Origin: Mortierella sp. BCC40632
Lineage: Eukaryota; Mortierellomycota; Mortierellomycetes; Mortierellales; Mortierellaceae
Assembly: GCA_011634665.1 (NCBI GenBank)
Contig: WAEK01000028.1
Span: 248,001-312,000 of the forward strand
Direction: 5' to 3'
Length of the DNA stretch: 64,000 bases
The position numbers and the translations under genes were made by a program. The notes beneath the pieces were generated by a model, which made no database searches, had not been told where the DNA came from, and saw nothing but the letters and a program-made list of their open reading frames with translations. Below, piece after piece: positions 23,300 through 34,200 of this stretch (position 1 is its first letter; each line of letters begins with the position of its first letter).

Positions 23300-23999
23300 A
23301 CTTACCAGTGACGAGATCTGGCTTCCATTCATGAATGACTCTAACGGCCTCATCCACATCAATTGGTCGATCCCAAGCACTCTCGACCAAGCGCAGATCC
23401 ACGTTCGGATACCTCAAACTTTGGACCATATCAAACATCCCGCATCCATACACGCCGTTGCCGACACAAAGAACCCTGTATCTGGGCCCTTGAGCCAGTC
23501 CATGAGGATTCGAAGGATCAAAGGGCCAAGGGATGATGGACTTGAGGCCACCCCAAAGACCGATCATGCCCTCGCCAGACATGATGACGATCGAATCCGA
23601 TCCACTTTCCTTGTCCTGTACATTCAGATGAAAAAGTTGTGCGAGCTTGGCGCAGCAATTATTATAAGTCGTCACTGCCTCTGGCTCTAGATCTCCGCTT
23701 CCGTAGAAAGTGCTTGAGTAGCGATCCTTGAGGTAGGAAGGAACAGTGGTAGGTCCTTTTTTTTTTTTTTTGTTTTTCAGGATGGCAAGATCAAACACCA
23801 TAAAAAAAAAAAAAAAAAAAAATCCCTGTTAACAAAGAAGCATGCTATTCCGAAAGAGTGTGTGTGACGAGTGAAAAAGAGTGCATGTGTGGGTGTGTGT
23901 ATGAGAGAGAGAGAGCCGGTCCCAAATACCTGGTACAAGGTGCGCTCTTGGTTCTCCTTCAACTCTCTGATGAGGAGGAAGCGCAGGCTGTTGTTCCAT
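22035..23999 (-). CDS. AGXT: Alanine-glyoxylate / serine-pyruvate aminotransferase (class V)
   Basis: A PLP enzyme that moves the amino group of alanine or serine to glyoxylate or pyruvate, in glycine/serine and glyoxylate metabolism. Six exons close in frame to 413 residues: 23930-23999, 23306-23755, 23018-23173, 22712-22851, 22302-22606 and 22035-22155. Landmarks in order: LVPGPTTVP, the GEGMIGLWGGLKSIIP helix, HCDTPTGALN, FYVDAVSSAGAVPVDV (cofactor Asp), GTQKAF with the Schiff-base Lys at residue 232, AFPYTPLWSAL, and FRIGHMG near the end. It ends EQKK, with no peroxisomal C-terminal tripeptide; the N-terminus is not an obvious presequence, so a cytosolic location is most likely. The stop of NAD kinase is only 167 bp upstream of its start. 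Several introns contain A/T runs of 20 or more. Confidence 0.94.
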
Positions 24000-24166
24000 A
24001 GTCACTTTTGTCTTTGATTGAGTTTACGCTGCGGAAGAGTATTTTCGGGTTCGTGTGTGTGAAATTCGTGGGGGCGAGGAGGAAAAAGAGAAAGGGAAAA
24101 AAAAAAACAAGGAGCGAGCACAGGGGAAAAGCAAAAAAAAGATAGAATTTATCTGGGCTTTTTTTT

Positions 24167-25430
24167 CTATTCACGTGCCCGGAATTTTTCTTTGTAACCA
24201 TTAAAATTGTTCTCACAAAGAAAGTCGATGGCTCCAACTGTTCGGGAACTACTACTCCCACCATTACTACTACCTGAACTAGATACTCCCGATGCATCAC
24301 TACTTTTCCTCCGGTACTGATATCCGTTTGCTTCCGTCGTTGGCGCATCTTCAGGTCGATCACTGGTCTTACCACTGGCCAACTCCTTCATCGGAGGAGA
24401 CTGTTGTAGATCCAGCTGCATCATACCTTGCTCCAGTTGTTGCTGAAGCTTTTGGGGTCGCTGTAATAATGACTGTTGTTGTCTCGATAGACTGTCACTC
24501 GATCCTTGCCGGCCAGTACTCGTCCTCGTTGGCTCAGCTTCAACCCAAACCCCAAGCCCTTGGCCTTGAAACTCTCCCGACCCGGTTAATTCCAGTTCCC
24601 CGCCACTTATGGAAACCGAAGAAGGGTCTCCAATATCATCGTCATAGTCATCGTCGTCGTCACTACTGGTCTCTTCCTCCCATTCTCCATCGCCGTCTTC
24701 CGCAGCCTCTTCCTTCTTGGCTATAGTCTCACAGTTTTGGTCACTGTCACTATCGCTCTCGCTATTGTCGCTGTTGTCACAACTATCGTCGCTATCGCTG
24801 TTGCTATCCTCATCCTCGTCGCTATAGCTAGGGCTCGAGTCGGTTCCCCAACAGGTCAACATTGTATCTGTGTCATGGGGCGATGATTGGTCATAGTAGT
24901 CTCCTGTAGACCTGCCAGCTCGGCGCGGTGGAGGACAATCTTGCTGAGGTCGTAGGTTTGACTGCCGTACGCGTAAACTGCCTACACTGCTGCCACTGCT
25001 CGCAGTATGTGCATGTCCATGATTCAGACGATGTGGTGGTAGAGGTGACTGAGACTCTGCGCCGATAGATTCCATGGGTCCTCCACCCCCAGCACCCTGT
25101 CCCGCATGTTGTGCCTTGGGTAGAGGAGGCGAGGAGCTATTTTCATTTGGCATAGAGCCCGAGGGTAACTTGGGTCCTGGCGGAGATTGCAATGATGAAG
25201 AAGGCTGACGCGCTCGCTTAGACCGTCCATGTTCTACAACCCGAAATCCCTTTTGACGCTCCCGTTCATTCCAACGTAAACATCTCGAGAGTGAGTGGAA
25301 CCAGTCAGATGATTGAGTGCTTGAGCAAATGGTCGGGAATGGATACACGCTGGCCGTCACCTTGATATGATCGCCCTCTATATGTAATAAATTTCCCAGA
25401 GAAATGTTATCGGATGATTAGTCTCGTGAG

Positions 25431-25471
<41 letters not shown>

Positions 25472-28400
25472 CGTCCATGGACGTTAAGAAAATGATAATA
25501 AGGAATGAATGAGCCAACTTACGCTTTAGCTCAACACGGCCACGTCCATCAAAACTCGCCCATGCCGTTGACCGGGAATCAAAAGGGACGCAGATGCGGA
25601 GCTCCATCGAATCAGGCAAGAGCATTGGCCTGAAGCTCAGTGTATGAGGACAAATTGGAGAGATCAATATCGCTGGGATCTCAGGATGGGTCAAGGGTCC
25701 GCCTGCAGCAAGCTAGAATAGAACGATCATAGAGCGAATTCCTCTTGGTTGATTAGCCCATTGCTCTTGTGCCCTACCATAGAGACGGGCGATTGCGGAC
25801 ATGAGGATGAGGCACTTACGGAATAGGCTGTTGATCCTGTAGGCGTGGAGATGACAATTCCGTCGGCCTGGACGGTTGTAAGATGCTGCTCATCTCCAAA
25901 AAGCTCCAACAGACTTAGATTACCACTCGGACCCCGATCGAGGACTAGACGCATAAAAAAAAAAAAAACAAGTCGATAAAGAGATGAGTCTCATCCCTTT
26001 GATGGATCGCTCGTAAATAGAACAGGTACCTTTGACTTGGAAGAAAGGATATTTTCTTACCAAGGTCATTCAGAATCTCAAAGGTTTCTGTTGGAGTAGT
26101 CAAAACTGTCGGCAGGGCTCGCTTCGCTTCCTCTTCATCAGTGTCGTCATCATCTTCATCATCGTCCTCATCATGATCGCCTCGACCACGGCCTCCTCTA
26201 CGTCTGCGTCTGGAACGGGCCCCCTTCCGCCCATGCGCCTTCTCGTCTTCTTTTTTCTTCTTCTTTTTTCGGCTTGACTTTTCAGCAGCCCGATGTTCAA
26301 GACATCGGTAGATCGTGCAGCTGAAGCGCATCCGCAGATTGACTCGCACTCCATGGTCGAGACAAGTACTCAGTGTTTGCTGATAGTCCGCAGTCGGGAA
26401 TGGGGTTAGGAACCCCAGAGAACCTGCAGAGAATGGGAGAATTGGCGGAACAATACTCTGGAAGAGCCAGCTAGTGAACAGCACAGTTCCATCTCCGCCG
26501 AGCTACATAAATGGGTAAAATTATGCATGTCAGCGTGCCCCCATTCTCAACAACGGTTTGCTCTAGAAGTACCCCCAGGAAAGGCGGACAGCCCCAGATG
26601 CTCTTTTTGCACTATGAAATGAATGGCTGGGAAAATGCAATGAAGATAATTGTGGAGAACATATCGACTTACCGTGACGACGAAATCAATGAGGTGAGCT
26701 TCCTGAGCACATAGGGAAGCGGTCCAAAACTTGAGCGATGGGGTATAATCATATTGGAGCTTTGAGCTCTTTAGGAACGATGGGTATCTGAACTTTGGAA
26801 TGTCCTTGAATTGCTCGTCTACATATCTATTGCGTCAAGCAGTCGTAAGGCGATCGATGGGAATAGAAGGGGAAAGAAGAGAGCGCGGAGGAGATGGCTA
26901 TTAGGACTGGTCACTGAGAGCCTCTGAAGCAGAAATAGTCTCCGAAAAAAAAAAATAGCTGCAAGTAGCTGGGCGATCCATGCGTCTGCACCCCTGCCCC
27001 CCCTCCCCTTGCCCATGCAACCGTTATGTGGCTGTCTTACACTGTCAGTCCGCGAGAGGCTATCATCCATAGAGCAATCTCGCGCGTAATCTTGAGCAGT
27101 GAGTCGTCCCCAGGCTTGGTAACAATCATAACAGTCTTTGGAGTGTCCCACTTGACTCGTGCTCGGCCTAGAGCCAGAAGGGAGAGAGAGAGAGAGAGAG
27201 AGAGAAAAGAGGGATCGTGTCAGCATAGCAAAGATAGATTTTCTTAAAAAAAAAAAAAAATGAACAACAAACAAGGTTGGCCACACAGAGCATTTGCTAT
27301 CGGTTCATGCAGCCTGAGTAAGAGCACCATGGACGACAAACGGCAAAAAGCAAAGCGAGGGAGAGAGAGAGAAGATGCCAGAGATGCAATATGCGATGCG
27401 GCGTAGTGTTCTCCGCCAGAACCTCCCCTCGGTTGCAGAGCAATCACGCAAAGTTGAACACGAGCTATGGATGGTTGCTTGTTCTCTCTCTCTCTCTCAT
27501 TCTTCCTTTGCCCAGTCGCTGCACAATCGCTCGTGCGATTGAGTAATCAAGGCAAACAGGTTCAAGGAACATGAGGGGAGGTTACTGCTTTTGGGAAAGG
27601 AAAGCCAACACACGAGTCGAGAATGCTGAACACAATCGAAATGCTGCACAGACTGAAGCTCCAAGGGAAGAGTGGGGGGGGGAGGTGAGAAGGAGAAGGA
27701 TGAAGACAATGCAGAGGCGAGAAGAAATCTAGCCTCTTGTATCTCCATGGTCCTGATCTGACCCCTGTCAAGCCCTGTTGTGCCCTGTTTAGTCCTGTCG
27801 TGTCCTGTCCTGTCATGCCCTGTCCTGTCATGCCCCCTGTTATCTCTGCCGTTGTTTCTATCAGGTGCTGCGGATGATTAATCTATTTCGCCCGTGGATG
27901 ACGGGTCAGTAACGTACCAATTTTCTTGGAGACTTCTCGAACACCGACCGCCGTCTCGGCAAGTCGACTAGTAGGGGTCATGATACGACGCTGCCCGATT
28001 GCTGTTGGATATCCGCTCTGTGGTGATGGCTCCTTGGCAAGAGTATCCTGGACGCTGGTTTCGATCGACCGAGGCAGCTTCTTCAGTCCCTTGGGTCCTA
28101 CAGAGACCGATGCTGAGAAAGGCATCGACCCATCCAGTGCATGATGTAGTCCAATAGGCGATTGCGGCTCTATCGAAGGTCGTTCAGGCAGAGAACTCGA
28201 CGAGGCTGCCTCGGCAGAACTAGTCGTGGATGCTAAACTGGACATTGACTGTTCCTGATCCGCCAGTGTTGTGCGACTATCAAAAGTTGCAGCTGAAACG
28301 AAAGGCGGTACGGGAGCAATGGCCATCGTGGCTAAAGCTGCAGTAGAAGACGATGGCGTGATAGTGGACGGTATGGAGGATATTGAGGACGATCGGAACA

Positions 28401-28665
28401 GCGAAAACTCGGCTGGCTCAGGAGTGTTTTGGCGGGGAAGGCTGTTATCGCCAGCGACGACAGCGTTGGGGAAGGGAGCGGGAGCGACAGGGATGCGCTG
28501 CGGAGAAGGCGGGGTATGCATCCGTTGGGACGCGTAAGGAGCGGTTGGAATGGATGGGCGGGATGGACCAGGAAGAGAATGCTCGCGGAGTAGACGTCGT
28601 GAGGGTGTTGGCGCAGCGATCTCAGGCGGCCGCTGAGGTGGTGACTGGCTGCTGTGAGCAGGCAT
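24167..28665 (-). CDS. NAD kinase with long disordered extensions
   Basis: Phosphorylates NAD+ to NADP+ using ATP. Seven exons close in frame to 998 residues: 27918-28665, 27041-27167, 26673-26826, 26061-26502, 25820-25944, 25523-25712 and 24167-25377. The first ~250 residues are Ser/Pro-rich. The catalytic part has LGGDGTVLF (GGDG at 345-348), [10 protein letters not shown], the catalytic loop as [19 protein letters not shown] (Asn-Asp where Asn-Glu is usual), [27 protein letters not shown] and SFDGR. A Lys/Arg run followed by an Asp/Glu run (about residues 420-470) interrupts the catalytic domain between LGFLT and the NDL loop. The last ~350 residues are Ser/Asp/Gln-rich. Typical fungal NAD kinases are 400-600 residues. 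Its promoter is in the 2 kb gap shared with the CLIP-like gene. Confidence 0.94.
27766..27840 (-). repeat. Degenerate ~10-bp repeats in NAD kinase intron 1
   Basis: Read on the plus strand, units such as CCTGTCATGC and CCTGTCCTGT recur about seven times with small changes between 27766 and 27840; the gene's sense strand is G/A-rich with repeated GACAGGACAG. It lies inside the first intron, downstream of exon 1. Confidence 0.7.
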
Positions 28666-29344
28666 AGATGTAGTGAGACTGGAAATGGGTTGGGCGAGGC
28701 GGGCGCTAAATAGAAGGGTGGATCATGAGCAGGGCGGGTGAGTGCAGATGTAGATGCAGATTGTTGTGAGTGGGTGAGTTGAGTAAATGAGTGAGCGACG
28801 AGAGGACGGTGATCAGGGATGGAGAGAAAGAGCAAGAATTCGAGGGGGGAAAGAGGGTGAAGGAGAGAGAAAGTGTGAAATGAAAGAAATATCAAAAAGG
28901 CAGTCCAAATGAAAGATGAAGAGAGAGTGAGAGAGTGAGAGAGAGAGTGAGAGAGTGAGAGAAAGAGAGATGGTTGGATGGTTGGATGAGCACACAGAAT
29001 GAGCCTGTCATCCCCCATGGCCCAGGCCTCTTTTGTTTCTCACTTTTCTCCCCCAGGCCCTGGTCCATCTACCCACATACCCCGCACGAGCCCCTCTCCT
29101 CCCCTCCCTCCCTTTCTTTCTTACTCAAGGCGATCGAGACGAGCCGAGAGGCGCCAGAGTGTACCGAGGTCGTGTTCTGGTTGCAGGATGCCCATACCCC
29201 AGGGTGGTGTCTGGAAAGTGGCAGCGTCAGTAGGCATCTCAGATCCTGCGTCGCGTGATGAGAAGAGAAGTAAAGATGAGAGGTAAATGGATCAGGGTGA
29301 GAGTGATGGATGAAAGATGATATCGAAGTAAGTGGGTGAATTAA

Positions 29345-29381
<37 letters not shown>

Positions 29382-30738
29382 TCGAAAAATGAAAGAACAC
29401 TGGAGATGCAGAAAGAAGGTGCATGTTGCCTCCCTTTTTATAGATACCCAAGTTGAGTAGAAGGCTACAAGTACAGTAAACTATAGGGGTGGAGAGAAAG
29501 AGAGAGCGCAGATCGAGAATAGAAGGCGGATCATCGGCAAGTCCAACGATCCGTCGTCGCCCGAGGTATTGAAACACGGAGGCATTGCTACAATTAGAGC
29601 GCGTTGAGACGCGTTGTCCTTGCGATGTGCCACGAGACTACGAGGTACCTGTTGCTTCAAGGACTTTTTACTATACTCTGGATACGCCTGTCGCAGAGTC
29701 GCGAGGGTCGAAGCGTTGCGCTGATCAAGCAAGCGAAGAATCCAAAAGGATGGGAAAGAGGTGCAATGGAAGTGAAAAAGATGCAAGGAAAGAAGGAAAA
29801 AAAGAGATACTCGACCTGCCGTACTGTCGCTCAATGAAGCTAACACGTTGACAGAGCATTGTATGCATGCAATAAAAAGGCTGCGAAGGGCCCGAAGGCA
29901 GAGCACTCGTGAGCCTCTCCTCCCCTCTCATCGCCATCGCGATGGATAATAGGCGATAGACGACGGATAATAGACGATAGACGATGGCAATGAACGATAG
30001 TAATGGCTTGAACTAGAGCCAGAGCGGATGCCAGACTGCATTTCCAAGTCAATCCAGAGCTGTATTAATCCAGTTGCAGATTTCTAGCCATTGGCCCTTG
30101 TACGCGGAGTGGGAGCACACAAAATTACATATGGTTGCCGCCTCTTTTTGTGTGTGCAACCATGGCCACGTCGTTCTGGGAGCATTGCAAGGAGCAACAT
30201 CGAGGAGCAACACAGGGAGCAATGCAGGAGCAACATTAAGAACAGGGTATGGAACAGTGCCCAGGGCTGGTGAGGCTCGGCCGGGGACTGCGGGTCAAAA
30301 AAGCAATGCTAGTAAGAAAAAGCGGCTCATCGTGGTCATTCATCCCGCTTGCTCTCTCATCCCATCCCGTCGATCCATCCCATTCTGCATCTCTGTCATC
30401 CCCATTGTCAATCCTCAAAGTTTGCCTACCATTCGCTTCATTCCTTCTGCCACATTATCAATAGACCTGCGGGGGGTGAGTGACCATGCCTGAATCGTCT
30501 TTATATGAATGCGAGCCATGCAGAACCATGCATTCTAATCTTTTTTTGTTCCTTCTCTTCCTCTTCCTTCCTTTCTCTCTCTCTCTCTCTCTCTGCCATC
30601 TCTCGACTCGACTTGACTCTTCTTCTTCCTCCTCCTCCTCCTCCTCCTCCTCCTCCTCCTCCTCTCCTTTCTATTGTCGTCGCTATCTCCTGAAGGAGTG
30701 CATCCCAACTGGACCTGCCCCTATTATCTCCCCTTTCG
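28666..30738. promoter_or_regulatory. Divergent intergenic region, NAD kinase and CLIP-like gene
   Basis: This 2.07 kb must hold both promoters and 5' UTRs. It contains GAGAGT-type tracts (28918-28968), a (GA)n run (29348-29379), a 10-11-bp degenerate repeat of CGATAGACGA/GGATAATAGA type (29940-30000), and a GGAGCAACA-type repeat (30185-30240). A CT-rich pyrimidine block with a (TCC)n tract (30625-30662) lies immediately upstream of the CLIP-like start, as expected for a fungal 5' UTR. No gene or RNA is recognisable. Confidence 0.5.
29348..29379. repeat. (GA)n microsatellite
   Basis: About 16 GA units in the divergent intergenic region. Confidence 0.9.
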
Positions 30739-31260
30739 ATGGCCCAAAGGACTCCGACCAAGCCGTCTCCAGTGTCGGGTATCCCTGGCCCAAGCCTCCT
30801 TGCCCGGCGCCTCATTCCTCCTTCTCCACATTCGAATCCGCTCCGCGACCCGTCCACTCCCTCGCCCGACCTTCCCCTCGCCGACCCTGCTACCATCCTC
30901 TCTCCACCATCCCCTTCTCTTTCCTCCTCTTCCTCTTCCATCACTCCTCCTTCGGGCATCATTGCCCCTTCATTCCTCCGCAAGCGCGCTGAATCCACAG
31001 GGACTTTAGGCATTGCTGCCCCCGTTACCCATCGGTCCACCGTCGCGTCGCCATCTCCTTCCACTTCGGGCATCGCCTCACCCCTATCCTTCTCGCGTTC
31101 ACCCCAGTCCAGACGGCCCAGTAATTCGGCTGCACGCGCAGTTGACTCAACTCTAGAGAACAACGTAGAAACTGAAGGAGGAGGAGGAGGAGAGTGGAAG
31201 CGGCCACAGCAACTCCTACCAAGTAGTGCCTCCACTTCTGCAATAACAGCGTCAACAACC

Positions 31261-31291
<31 letters not shown>

Positions 31292-34200
31292 ACCAGACGA
31301 CGCCTATCTCTTCGCCCTTTTCTCCAACACCCTCGACCACACCGACTTTGTCGTCCTCAACAACCCCTTCCTCCACTCGTACAGCAACTGCCACGCCCGA
31401 CCTGGCCATGACCTCCCGACTAGCACGACCCTCGGCCATTCCTGGTGCCGGGGCAAACATGTCGGCGTCCCGCCAGCTGAGGCAACCACAAATGACCCAG
31501 CGGCGTCCAAGCGCCGGGATGCTACCCAGTAGTCCATACCAGTCTGCTCACGAGTCACAGACGGACACTGAGACTGACTTTGACTTGGACCCAGAGATGG
31601 ACACCGACCACTTGCCGCTTGACCACCTGTCACTAGACCACTTGTCACCAGAACATGCCCCGTTACCTGGTGCGCTTGATTCGCAACTCGAGATTGGTGA
31701 CCGAGTCTATGTCGAAAGTATGGGTCTCTCGGGCTACCTACGTTTCCTGGGACTGACAGAATTCAAGAGTGGGATCTGGGCAGGCATTGAACTGGATACG
31801 CCCACAGGAAAGAACGACGGCAGCGTTGCGGGGTATGTTCTTAGATGTTGATGTCGTTAATGGTTGTTATTCTGGAGAGTTGCCATGGCTCCCTACTCCT
31901 CTCTTGCTTTTGCGTCGGTCATGCACGACAGGCGCATGCAGCTTGTTTTAGGCTCGTCTATGGACTAATTTTTCCTCTGTGCTCCAAAAAAAACAAAAAT
32001 CCAATAGCATTGCATATTTCAGCTGTCGTCCCCGATGCGGCATCTTTGTCCTGGCAGGAAAGATCGTCAAGGCTGAGGTCCTGATACCTTACTCGGCGGC
32101 AAACACGTTGGCGGGAATTGGTGCGGGAATCAATGCGGGACATTTACAGGACCACAACCTGACCTCACCTACGCCGCCACGCCCCACCTCCTCGTCTGCC
32201 ACGCTGGCCGCGCAGGCTGCTGCTCGCATCACAGCTGGGTCCCGTGCTTCCAAGTACATCGGCATGACGGCCTCGCAGCTCAAGCAACGCCAGGCCACGC
32301 CCCAGCTGGCCACACCTCAGGCAGTCCACCGCCCAACTGAAACAAACACGCCAACCACAGGGACGACGATGAGATCGAGAATAGGCCAGCCTGAAACAAC
32401 ACTATCGCCTCGGACAGCAGCCACAGGGACGGCTCTCGGATCAAGGATAGGGCAGCCTGGCGTCGGCCTCAAGTCAATCACGCCTTCGGGCATCCGGTCA
32501 ACGATGCAATCTCGATCAGGAAGCTCTGCTGCCACCACTAGCAGCCTAAGCAATCACAGCGCCCACAGCAGCACTACCTCGACTGCCATCTCTTCCCCTC
32601 GATCTGTCACTCGTCCTAGAACATCACCTACGCCTGGAAAGCTGCTTCAATCTCCTCGCAAAATGTCCTCTACACTGTCACTGTCCTCGATGAGATCCGA
32701 TGCTGCAGACGCAACTTCGTCCCATGGCACGTCCCCGCTTCTGGACCAGGCAACCCTGCTGCAAATGGCCGGAAGCACCACAGGGCCCCAGTCCAATAAA
32801 GGCCTGACAATGCAACTTCAGCAGCTTCAGCTCGACTATGATGTAGCCATGGCAGAAAACAACATGCTCAAGGCAGAGGCGAACCAAACAAAGTCGCAAC
32901 TAGAGGTGAACCGTTTGAAGCAACGAAACAGTCTTCTCTATGGAAAAGGTGCATCTTCGCCAAGTCACGACTCTTTTGCGGTAGGAGATCGACTTGCTCA
33001 GGAACTCGAACATCTTCAACGGATGAGAACAGAATGGGAGAAAGAACGAGCCTCCAAGGATGAAGAGATTAGCATGATGACAGAAAAAATGACTCAGGCA
33101 TGGCTCGATGTGGCAAAGTCTCAAAAGGAACGAGCAGCGCTGTTGCAGGACAAGGCGGTGCTTGAGGAAAAGTTGAGAAAGTATCGGGACCAGACCTCAG
33201 GCAGTGGAAGCGTAAGCGGCGGATCACGCCTAAGCTTTGTTCACGATGCAGAGGAATTTGGAGATGCACGAATCCAGGAATTGAAGGATCTAAGGGAGCT
33301 TAGAGATCAGGAGAACGAGCTGGTGACTGAACTCCAACAAGAACTGGACGCTGCTGGCCAAAGGATAGATGAGCTCGAGCTGGAAATCGAGACTCTGAAG
33401 GCAAGGGCCCAAATTGAAGAGGAAGAAGCCAAGGCACGCGAGCTCGCCAAACAGCAAAGTGTAGACGAAGGAGCAGAAAAATCCGCGGCCGCAGCCGTGG
33501 CGGAGAGCCAAGCAGAGCTTATGGAGAAATTGACCAAGCTCGAGCATGAGCGAGATGACCTTCAGCTTAAACTCGATGCTCTCGAGCGGGTTCTTGAGAC
33601 AACGACCAAAGAATGGGAGGCCAAGCTGGAAGTGGCAAATCAGCAGGCGGAAGACTCTCAGAAACTACTCCGCGAGGCCCAGGATCTGTTGGAACTCGAG
33701 ACAGAGACCTGGAACCAGATCGAGGCCGTCTCGGAGAGTCGTATGAAGCGTCTCGAGACAGAGCTCGAAGAGTCCCAAGAGCTGTTAGCCAAAAGCGAGA
33801 AGGCCTGCAAGTCGATGGATGAGAAGATCAAGGAATATGAAGCGTCGATGAGTAAACGCGAGCAGGAAATTGCGCAATTGAGGAACGAACTTGATGAATT
33901 GACAGGGATGGTCCAGAGTGAAGAGGTAGACCAGATGCGCAAAGTTTGGGAGAACGAGAAGAAGCGTCTCGAGGATGCAGTGGCCGAAGATTTAACAGTG
34001 ATCTCAGCCTTGCGTTCTGAAATCCAGACCCTCGAATTGAATGAAGAATCCCTGCAGGAAAAGGTCAAGGAACTGGAGGTCGAGATCACGGCTCTGAAGG
34101 AAGGAGCACTCGATTCTGAAAAGATGGTGAATCAATTGCAACAATCGTCTTTGCAGACCCTTGAGCTGCTGGAGAAAGAGAGGCTATCCTGGAAAGAAAA

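Noticed and set aside
30501..31235. A 244-codon Glu/Arg-rich minus-strand frame
   Set aside because: Antisense shadow of the Ser/Pro-rich 5' part of the CLIP-like gene, which has a continuous, domain-supported frame on the plus strand.
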